NCBI GenBank assembly: GCA_964532175.1
Contig: CAZHGP010000038.1
Coordinates: 1-12,346, forward strand
Length of the DNA: 12,346 bases
Origin: JAVZCJ01 sp964532175
GTDB lineage: Archaea > Thermoproteota > Nitrososphaeria_A > Caldarchaeales > JAVZCJ01
Direction of reading: 5' to 3'
The notes beneath the pieces were generated by a model. That model made no database searches. It was not told the origin of the DNA and saw only the letters and a list, made by a program, of their open reading frames with translations. This document shows positions 7,025 to 12,346 of the stretch, piece after piece; the first letter of the stretch is position 1, and the number at the start of each line of letters is the position of its first letter. Position numbers and translations under genes: made by a program.

Positions 7025-8227
7025 TTAGCTTCTTCTTCCAGCTAATTCATTTAATGTTTTTATGAATTCTTTTTCTTTTCCGCTTAATATTACTCCTGAA
7101 GCTGCTACACTATGTCCATCTCCAAAACCATCATATAAATTGCATGCTTCTGGAAGAATTTTTGAAAGAGATAAAGCTTTCCCTTCTTCTATTAAAATTG
7201 ATAATTGCTTTGGTGCACGTGCAGAAACTTTTACATAATTTTTTTCAAGATTTCCAAAATTTGGTATTATTGAAGACATATTCATTATTCCTATTAAATA
7301 TTTATTTTGATCAACTATTTTTTTCTGAAAACTTAAATAAGAACAAAAACTTCCAATGACTTTTGTTCCCATTCCTTTAAAATTATCTTTTGCATGAAAC
7401 CATTGTATATGAGATAATTTTTCTAAACCTTTTTTATACAATTCTAATAGCATTCTTTTATTAGCTTCTTTCCTTTCTTCTTCAAGTTTTTTAATTTCAT
7501 TTTCTGATTTTTCATCCATTCCTTCTAAACATATTTTAATTCCTTTTTCTGGCCCTCCTTTATAATATCCAACAGAACCTATTATTGATAAAAGTGTAGA
7601 TAATCTTTTATATGATAAAGGTTTGCCAAATGATAAAATTTTAATATCTTCTTCTTTTTTATTTTTTGAAATCGTTATAATTTTTTCATTTAAAGCATCT
7701 TTAATAACTTCTTTATTTAAGCCAGTAATTACTGGAATTTCAGCTGAACCTATTATTGCTAAGTAAGATAATTTTTTATTTTTTTCATTAAATTTTTTTG
7801 AGAAGAAATAGGCAATTGTTGAAGCTGATGCATCTTTTTCTCCACTCAATCCATAAAGTTCTGGATTTATATTATGAATATATGGATTATCACAATAAGT
7901 TGTATCATGATGATCTAAAATTATTGTTAAATTTTTTTCTTCATTTATTTTAGAAATTCTTTCTACATGTGCAGAACCTATATCTGTATAAATATATAAA
8001 AAGTTAGTTTTAGAATGTAATTTTTCAATTACTTCAGGAAATAATTTTTCTAAACATAGAGTTTTAATCGAAAAACCATAATCTTCAAGTGTTTTTTTCA
8101 TTATTGAAGCAGAACATATACCATCTGCTTCATCATGATGTATTATAAAAGCCTCTTTTCCTTTAAAATTTTTAATTTTTTCTATGGAATTTTCAATATC
8201 TTTAAAAAATTTTTCTAAGTTTTGCAT
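7025..8227 (-). CDS. DHH-family phosphoesterase (archaeal RecJ-like)
   Basis: A 400-residue protein of the DHH-DHHA1 superfamily, which includes RecJ, the archaeal replisome nuclease GAN, Cdc45 and oligonucleotide hydrolases. Motif I is HHDEADG (30-36), motif II YTDIGSA (Asp82), motif III LDHHDTT (Asp105, His106, His107). The C-terminal DHHA1 domain shows VSAR (334-337) and GFGDGHSVAASG (367-378), a variant of GGGH. Two metal positions look changed: motif I has Glu33 where Asp is usual, and the expected motif IV Asp lies within IIGSAEIPV (158-166), which has none. A Lys/Glu-rich helical stretch (about 235-272) separates the domains. Its setting between topoisomerase VI and polymerase suggests a DNA role. 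Nuclease, structural replisome subunit and nucleotide hydrolase all remain possible. The ATG at 8227 has a TATA-like box 28 bases upstream. Confidence 0.88.
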   Translation of the reverse strand: MQNLEKFFKDIENSIEKIKNFKGKEAFIIHHDEADGICSASIMKKTLEDYGFSIKTLCLEKLFPEVIEKLHSKTNFLYIYTDIGSAHVERISKINEEKNLTIILDHHDTTYCDNPYIHNINPELYGLSGEKDASASTIAYFFSKKFNEKNKKLSYLAIIGSAEIPVITGLNKEVIKDALNEKIITISKNKKEEDIKILSFGKPLSYKRLSTLLSIIGSVGYYKGGPEKGIKICLEGMDEKSENEIKKLEEERKEANKRMLLELYKKGLEKLSHIQWFHAKDNFKGMGTKVIGSFCSYLSFQKKIVDQNKYLIGIMNMSSIIPNFGNLEKNYVKVSARAPKQLSILIEEGKALSLSKILPEACNLYDGFGDGHSVAASGVILSGKEKEFIKTLNELAGRRS

Positions 8228-8249
8228 TAATATTTCTTTAGAAAAAATC

Positions 8250-8262
8250 TTTAATAAATATT
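8250..8262 (-). promoter_or_regulatory. promoter of the DHH gene
   Basis: On the minus strand TATTTATTAA (8260-8251) is centred about 28 bases before ATG 8227, in the 59-base gap behind top6A. It suggests the DHH gene can be transcribed alone, although read-through from top6A is also likely. Confidence 0.4.
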
Positions 8263-8286
8263 TTTTATTTAAAAAACTGAAAATTA

Positions 8287-9396
8287 TTATTTCTTTACTA
8301 TTTCAGCTAATCTTTCAGGTAAAAATTCATTAACAATGAATGGCAAACCATATCTAGAAAAAGCTTCAAGTTCTGCCTTTTTTTGGATTTTCCAAAAAAC
8401 ATTTATTTCCCTTTTCCAAGGATCCTTTTGATAGCGTGGATCTCTTTCAAGTTCTTTTAAACGTTTAACATCTATATTTGTTAATTTCATTGCAGGTAAT
8501 TTATATCTTTCAATATCACTTGCATATATTCCAGCCCAAACAGCATCTGGAATATTCAATTCTGTTATATGTGCTGATAATGCAGAACCATATATAAGAA
8601 CTGAAGCTATATGCATTCCAAAAACATCTGCATCAGTAAAAATATATATTGGAAGATTAAGTTCATGATTTAATCTTCTTATGAAATGCCTTGTAGCTCT
8701 AGGAGCTTGACCAGCAGTATGAATTAATATTGCTTTAAATTTTTCATGTGCTTTTTCTTCTAAGAATCTTTGATAAACTGCACCTTTTTCTACAACTAAA
8801 ACCATTTTAGCATTACATTTTACAAATTCTGCTTTTGCCATACTTGGACCAATCATTGCACCATCTGGAATAGAAGTTAAATCAAGTTTCCTTCCTTCAT
8901 AACCTTTAGTAGTAAATTCAACTATTAATGGTCCAAAAACAGATGATCTTTCTTCTGGAAAAATATGAAAATTTTCACGTGGAGTATTTAGAAAAGCTTC
9001 TAAATCCATGATTGTATCATCGCTTTCAGCTTGATCTTTAAAATCTATTCCAAATCCTAAAGCATTATAAAATGCATCTCTAAGAGTTGATGTTTTATCC
9101 GTTAAAATTAAATCTTTTGCAAAAGTTGCTAGCCAAAGGAATTGAGCAAATGGTCTTAAATGTCTAATATTACGTGCAGATCTTTGGATTCTTTTATCTC
9201 CTAAAACATATTGTCTTATTTTTGGATTATAAACAATGTTCGTTGTTGATCTGCTTGGAAGTTCTATTGAAGGAAAACGTTTTTTATTTATTTCATCATA
9301 AATATTTATTCCTAAGTTTTCTAATTTTTTCAATAATTGAAATTCAATTTTTTGAGAAGTATATTTTATGCTTTTTCTGCTTGTTTCTGAAGACAT
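8287..9396 (-). CDS. top6A: DNA topoisomerase VI subunit A
   Basis: Catalytic subunit of the archaeal type IIB topoisomerase and homologue of meiotic Spo11. With the GHKL-ATPase subunit B it makes a transient double-strand break, passes a duplex and reseals. Of 369 residues, the N-terminal winged-helix (CAP-like) domain holds the active Tyr110 in TLRDAFY. The Toprim domain follows, with Glu203 in VVEKGA and the metal-binding Asp255 and Asp257 in FTDADVFG. The conserved stretch TAGQAPRATRHFIRRL (227-242) lies between them. Length is normal. Start ATG 9396 has a TATA-like box about 26 bases upstream. Subunit B, adjacent in many archaea, is not next to it: upstream lies a divergent glycosylase gene and downstream the DHH gene. 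Confidence 0.97.
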   Translation of the reverse strand: MSSETSRKSIKYTSQKIEFQLLKKLENLGINIYDEINKKRFPSIELPSRSTTNIVYNPKIRQYVLGDKRIQRSARNIRHLRPFAQFLWLATFAKDLILTDKTSTLRDAFYNALGFGIDFKDQAESDDTIMDLEAFLNTPRENFHIFPEERSSVFGPLIVEFTTKGYEGRKLDLTSIPDGAMIGPSMAKAEFVKCNAKMVLVVEKGAVYQRFLEEKAHEKFKAILIHTAGQAPRATRHFIRRLNHELNLPIYIFTDADVFGMHIASVLIYGSALSAHITELNIPDAVWAGIYASDIERYKLPAMKLTNIDVKRLKELERDPRYQKDPWKREINVFWKIQKKAELEAFSRYGLPFIVNEFLPERLAEIVKK

Positions 9397-9416
9397 ACTT
9401 TCTCATATTTATTTCT

Positions 9417-9430
9417 TCTTAAAAAGGTTT
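9417..9430 (-). promoter_or_regulatory. promoter of top6A
   Basis: On the minus strand AAACC followed by TTTTTAAG is centred near 9422, about 26 bases before ATG 9396. The box is weak as a TATA sequence, but it is correctly placed for a leaderless transcript in this short divergent region (9397-9479). Confidence 0.35.
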
Positions 9431-9450
9431 TAAAAGAAAAAAAATTCTAA

Positions 9451-9463
9451 GTAATTTATATAG
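9451..9463 (+). promoter_or_regulatory. promoter of the 3-methyladenine DNA glycosylase gene
   Basis: TTTATATA (9455-9462) is centred 27.5 bases before ATG 9486 but only 21.5 before ATG 9480. The spacing therefore favours leaderless initiation at 9486. Confidence 0.5.
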
Positions 9464-9485
9464 AGGATCTTTTTAAAATATGGAT

Positions 9486-10064
9486 ATGAGAATTCTTCCA
9501 AGAAATTTTTATGAAAGAAAAGCAGAAAAAGTTGCAAAAGATTTGCTTGGAAAAATTTTAATTAGAAAAATAAATTCAAAAATACTTTCTGGTAAAATTG
9601 TTGAAGCAGAAGCATATTATGGTAAAGAAGACCCAGCATCTCGAGCATATATTGGAAGACCAAAATATGTTGTAAAATTACTTTATGATGAACCAGGAAA
9701 AGTATTAATTTATAATGTTCATGCAAATTGGCTTTTCAATATTGTTGCTCATGAAAAAGGAAAAGCTGGAGCAGTATTAATAAGAGCAATAGAACCAATT
9801 GAAGGAATAGAAGATATGATTAAGAATAGGAAAATAAAGAATATTTTTAAATTAACTAATGGACCAGGAAAATTAACAAAAGCTTTAAAAATAAATAAAG
9901 AGTTAAATGGAATTTTTGTTACAAATATTGAAAGCCCAATTATAATTATAGAAGGTATGAATGAAAAAATTGAAATTTGTTCTTCTCATAGAATTGGCGT
10001 AAGCAAAGATTTAAAGAAGAAGCTTAGATTTTTTATTAAAGGAAATAAATTTGTTTCTAAATAA
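9486..10064 (+). CDS. DNA-3-methyladenine glycosylase, AAG/MPG family
   Basis: Base-excision repair enzyme that removes alkylated purines and often hypoxanthine from DNA. Residue numbers count from ATG 9480 (194 residues). The signature VEAEAYYGKEDPAS (41-54) carries Glu44, which corresponds to the water-activating Glu125 of human AAG, and Tyr46, matching stacking Tyr127. IYNVHANWLFNIVAH (77-91) is the family's YG(M/V)H...N region with Asn for the usual Gly. VLIRAIEP (99-106) holds Arg102, and NGPGKLTKAL (127-136) is also typical. Where the human enzyme has His136 this one has Arg55. I set the start at ATG 9486 from promoter spacing. Its position divergent from topoisomerase VI fits a DNA maintenance neighbourhood. 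Confidence 0.93.
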   Translation: MRILPRNFYERKAEKVAKDLLGKILIRKINSKILSGKIVEAEAYYGKEDPASRAYIGRPKYVVKLLYDEPGKVLIYNVHANWLFNIVAHEKGKAGAVLIRAIEPIEGIEDMIKNRKIKNIFKLTNGPGKLTKALKINKELNGIFVTNIESPIIIIEGMNEKIEICSSHRIGVSKDLKKKLRFFIKGNKFVSK

Positions 10065-10100
10065 GAGAATAAAATCTAAGAATTTATTTTAAAAACAAAA

Positions 10101-10110
10101 ATTATATAAG
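10101..10110 (+). promoter_or_regulatory. promoter of the helical protein gene
   Basis: TTATATAA (10102-10109) is centred 27.5 bases before ATG 10133 and preceded by an A-rich stretch. This is the clearest leaderless arrangement in the window and confirms both the start codon and separate transcription from the glycosylase gene. Confidence 0.6.
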
Positions 10111-10132
10111 CAGAATTTATTTTATTAATTTC

Positions 10133-10552
10133 ATGTCAGAAGAAGAATATGAAAAATTAAAAGATTTTCTTAATAAAATTGAAGAAGATCTTAATTATGG
10201 TATAAGAAAAATCATACCTGGAATTATAGAAATGAGAATGCTACCTTTAGATCTTCGCGTTTCAATGGAAAATGCTTGGAGAGAAATTGAAGAAATATTT
10301 GATAAAGTTTCAGAATTAATTAATGATATTAAGATAAGTGATTTTCAAAAAGTAGGACTTTCAAGTGCAGAATTGGATTTTAAAATTTCAATATTTAATT
10401 TATTGCATTATAATTTTAAAAAAACACTTTCTCAAGAAGCTTTTAAAAAATTACTTAAAGCTGCAGATAATATTCTAGAGGGACTTAGTTTAAATATATT
10501 CTTAGTGCATCGTATAATTGGATTTAAAGAAAGTATCGAATTGTTACTTTAA
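10133..10552 (+). CDS. uncharacterised small helical protein
   Basis: I do not recognise a family. The 139 residues have no signal peptide, no membrane segment, no cysteines and no obvious catalytic motif. The sequence looks almost wholly alpha-helical. The charged N-terminal third (EEEYEKLKDFLNKIEEDL) has heptad-like spacing that could form a coiled coil, and the C-terminal half (FNLLHYNFKKTL to the end) is a leucine-rich helical region suited to packing or dimerisation. Codon use matches the neighbours and the gene has a well-placed TATA box, so it is very likely real. It lies between a repair gene and a surface-protein unit, each with its own promoter, so context says little about its job. 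Confidence 0.8.
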   Translation: MSEEEYEKLKDFLNKIEEDLNYGIRKIIPGIIEMRMLPLDLRVSMENAWREIEEIFDKVSELINDIKISDFQKVGLSSAELDFKISIFNLLHYNFKKTLSQEAFKKLLKAADNILEGLSLNIFLVHRIIGFKESIELLL

Positions 10553-10592
10553 TTCTTTCTAGTAAATGCAAAAGAGAAGTCCATAGTTATTC

Positions 10593-10617
10593 ATTTTTAT
10601 TGTTTCTTCTTTTTTTA
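10593..10617 (+). terminator. T-rich termination region after the helical protein gene
   Basis: Several T-runs (five, three and seven or more) lie 40-65 bases after the stop codon, typical of archaeal intrinsic termination. They separate this gene from the surface-protein unit. Confidence 0.45.
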
Positions 10618-10667
10618 TAAAGAATTTTAATAATTTTATAATATAAAAAGAGGATTTTATAGAAAAA

Positions 10668-10675
10668 TTTATATA
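10668..10675 (+). promoter_or_regulatory. promoter of the surface protein-pilin unit
   Basis: TTTATATA is centred near 10671.5, which predicts a transcript start around 10698-10700 and a short leader of about ten bases before ATG 10709. Unlike the other promoters here, it does not fit a strictly leaderless message, and the predicted start falls inside the left arm of an inverted repeat. Confidence 0.5.
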
Positions 10676-10692
10676 TTCTAATAGAAATATTC

Positions 10693-10755
10693 ATAATAAT
10701 TAGAGAAGATGAATAATTTTATAAATTTTATTAAATTATCTTCTCTAATTATTAT
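10693..10755 (+). repeat. perfect 18-base inverted repeat enclosing the start codon of the surface-protein gene
   Basis: The left arm ATAATAATTAGAGAAGAT (10693-10710) is exactly reverse-complementary to 10738-10755, with 27 bases between. The left arm covers the leader and the first two bases of the ATG. The right arm lies in the coding sequence and specifies part of the signal peptide. A G-T and an A-T pair can extend the stem inward. It could fold in mRNA and block initiation, or bind a regulator as DNA. Confidence 0.75.
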
Positions 10756-11869
10756 TTTATTATTTTTTCCAATTTCAATTAATATTAATTCGAATTTAAA
10801 TATATCTTCTAAAGTTCCAGAAATTTCACAAGCAATTATTCTTCCTACTTTAGAAGAAGATGGATTATATGCAATAGCTACAATTTTTACTCAATGGAAT
10901 ATAACAAATATTGATTGGGGAAATATTAAAAGAAATGAAAATGTATTTCTTGTGAATATTAAAATTGATTTTGGAGAAAGAGTATATTCTGGGCTTGAAT
11001 TTAAAGCAATAAAATTAGAACATAAATATAAAATTGGAGATATTGATATTGGAGAATATTCTTTAGAATTGTATATAAATGAATATGATTATGGAATGAT
11101 AAATTTTACTATTAATCCTCCTCCAATCCCATATGAAGAATTTAAAGAATTATCAGAAATTGAAAGAAATTATTTAAAAGCAGAAAATTTTTGGAATGGA
11201 AAAGAATGGATAATGGAAGTTTCATTATTTCTTAATTTTGCTCCTCAAAAAATAGATTGGGGGGAAGCAAGATACATTGGTAAAGATTATATAAAAATAG
11301 GAGATTATGAAAAAACAATTTATATAAAAGAAATAAATATCACACTAAATGGAAAATGGTTAAAAATAAAAGATATAGAAGTATGGTATCCTTATGAGCA
11401 TAATTATACTTTAGGGTTATTACCTAAAGGACAAATTAGTATTAATATTATGATAAACAATTTTCAAGATATTAGCTTATCTTATAATTTTGATTCTGAA
11501 TTTTATATAAGAACAATCACAAGTAGATATACTGCTACACTTACATATATCATAACAGGAAATGGGAGAACTGAAACTCTGGAACTTCCATATGAAGAAT
11601 TTACAGAAGAAACAATCGTTTCTACGATTACAATTTTTGCAACTTATGAAGAAGAAACTTCAGAAATAATAGAATCTACCACTTCAACTTTTGAAACTAC
11701 AATCTTAGAAGTATCTCCTGAAACAACTGTATTAGAAACAAGAACTACAAAGACAATTCAAACATTTAAAGAAATTGAACAATATAATATTCCAATATTT
11801 TTATTCATTATTGTGATTATAGTTACTTTATTATTATATTATATTCTTTTTAAGAGGAGAGAAATATGA
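10709..11869 (+). CDS. secreted membrane-anchored surface protein with two copies of a beta-rich domain
   Basis: The family is not recognised. The 386-residue architecture is clear. A signal peptide or N-terminal anchor (hydrophobic 10-24) is followed by two related domains, about 55-135 and 165-262. A Thr/Ser/Glu-rich stalk (about 299-352), a C-terminal membrane helix (360-380) and a basic tail KRREI complete it. The domains share IDWG (68-71 and 182-185) and a later pattern H-x-Y-x-(I/L)-G...G-x-(I/Y)-S-(I/L)...N (105-124 and 231-250), so they arose by duplication. Five N-glycosylation sequons (Asn31, 64, 132, 210, 232) all lie in the presumed outer part. The layout suits a protein displayed at the cell surface, anchored at its C-terminus. 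Its stop overlaps the start of a pilin-like gene (ATGA), so it may be part of a pilus or adhesion system. No enzymatic motif is seen. Confidence 0.85.
   Translation: MNNFINFIKLSSLIIILLFFPISININSNLNISSKVPEISQAIILPTLEEDGLYAIATIFTQWNITNIDWGNIKRNENVFLVNIKIDFGERVYSGLEFKAIKLEHKYKIGDIDIGEYSLELYINEYDYGMINFTINPPPIPYEEFKELSEIERNYLKAENFWNGKEWIMEVSLFLNFAPQKIDWGEARYIGKDYIKIGDYEKTIYIKEINITLNGKWLKIKDIEVWYPYEHNYTLGLLPKGQISINIMINNFQDISLSYNFDSEFYIRTITSRYTATLTYIITGNGRTETLELPYEEFTEETIVSTITIFATYEEETSEIIESTTSTFETTILEVSPETTVLETRTTKTIQTFKEIEQYNIPIFLFIIVIIVTLLLYYILFKRREI
11854..11859 (+). promoter_or_regulatory. ribosome binding site of the pilin-like gene
   Basis: GAGGAG lies six bases before ATG 11866, inside the last codons of the upstream gene. 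It is one of the few good Shine-Dalgarno sites here and supports translational coupling within a two-gene unit. Confidence 0.65.
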
Positions 11870-12346
11870 ATAAAAATAAAAAAGGAATAAGTATAGTAAA
11901 AGCTACAATAATTTTAATTGCAATATGTATTATTATTACAATTGCAGTTGTTACATGGACATTGGGAATTACTTCCATTTTTATGGCCAATGAAAAAATA
12001 GAAATTATAGATGTGTGGAGTAAGGTAGGACATCTTAATGATGAAGAATATTTCTTCATATCTATTGATTTTAAAAATGTTGGAAATACAATTGTAAGAG
12101 TATGCAATGTATACATAAATGGTAAACCATTTAAAGAATTTTCTCCTGATATAAAATTAGGCGTAGGGAATATAAAAACAGGATGTTATCTTGATCCATT
12201 GGATGAGGAAACATTCTTGCCAGTGAAACCTGGAGAACGTGGAGGAATTGGAATAAGATTTCCATTAAGTGCTGCATCTCTTGGACAAAAGATACACATA
12301 ACAATATACACAGTTAATGGAGGAGAATATCATGTTTCTCTCATTT
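11866..12346 (+). CDS. archaeal type IV pilin-like protein (3' end beyond window)
   Basis: An open frame of 160 codons reaches the right edge without a stop. It begins MNKNKKGISIVKAT: a short basic leader ending in KKG, then a hydrophobic helix (about 12-34). This is the class III signal of archaeal pilins and archaellins, with likely cleavage after Gly7 by a prepilin peptidase (PibD/FlaK type). The helix would form the filament core. The rest (from about residue 42) looks beta-rich, with phrases such as DFKNVGNTIVRV and VYINGKPFKEF that suggest an Ig-like fold. Cys80 and Cys107 could form a disulfide. The start codon overlaps the preceding stop as ATGA. I cannot tell an adhesive pilin from an archaellin-like or pseudopilin component. 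No assembly ATPase or membrane platform gene is visible. Confidence 0.82.
   Translation, partial: MNKNKKGISIVKATIILIAICIIITIAVVTWTLGITSIFMANEKIEIIDVWSKVGHLNDEEYFFISIDFKNVGNTIVRVCNVYINGKPFKEFSPDIKLGVGNIKTGCYLDPLDEETFLPVKPGERGGIGIRFPLSAASLGQKIHITIYTVNGGEYHVSLI

Noticed and set aside
7144..9422. Plus-strand open frames at 7144-7359 and 9174-9422
   Set aside because: Both are antisense to the DHH and top6A genes and consist mainly of Leu/Phe/Ile runs, as expected from A+T-rich complement.
11850..12116. Open frame of 88 codons on the minus strand opposite the pilin-like gene
   Set aside because: It lies inside the plus-strand frame with a class III signal, a ribosome site and an ATGA overlap. 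The minus frame is only hydrophobic complement and has no promoter.
1..12346. CRISPR arrays, insertion sequences and toxin-antitoxin genes
   Set aside because: I saw no regularly spaced repeats, terminal inverted repeats with a transposase, or recognisable toxin or antitoxin pair.

Overview
This window is strongly A+T-rich and archaeal. Three things show this. It carries DNA topoisomerase VI subunit A, an archaeal-type family B DNA polymerase and an archaeal type IV pilin-like gene. Its tRNA does not encode the 3' CCA. Most genes that open a transcription unit have a TATA-like box centred about 26-30 bases before the start codon, which implies leaderless mRNAs. Genes inside units have Shine-Dalgarno-like sites instead. 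I cannot name the lineage; a thermoproteotal (TACK) archaeon is plausible but is inference.

Layout. (1) Bases 1-54 are the 3' part of a class II tRNA, probably Leu, cut by the window edge. (2) Bases 214-903 (minus) hold a CPBP/CAAX-type membrane protease gene split over frames by two apparent one-base shifts. (3) Bases 1090-3528 (minus) form a two-gene unit, homoserine dehydrogenase then aspartokinase, for the aspartate family of amino acids. (4) Bases 3612-4610 (plus) encode a zinc medium-chain dehydrogenase, divergent from homoserine dehydrogenase and overlapping the polymerase tail-to-tail by 4 bases. (5) Bases 4607-9396 (minus) are a DNA replication/repair block: family B polymerase, a DHH-family phosphoesterase and topoisomerase VI subunit A, each with its own likely promoter. 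(6) Bases 9486-10552 (plus) hold a 3-methyladenine DNA glycosylase and an unrecognised helical protein. (7) Bases 10709 to the right edge (plus) form a cell-surface unit: a secreted, membrane-anchored protein with two copies of a beta-rich domain, translationally coupled to a type IV pilin-like gene that runs off the window.

The most interesting points are: a family B polymerase that keeps its polymerase residues but has lost most proofreading-exonuclease carboxylates; a perfect 18-base inverted repeat that traps the start codon of the surface-protein gene; the duplicated domain of that protein and its coupling to a pilin; the doubly frameshifted protease gene; an altered metal site in the DHH protein; and an oddly long variable region in the partial tRNA.
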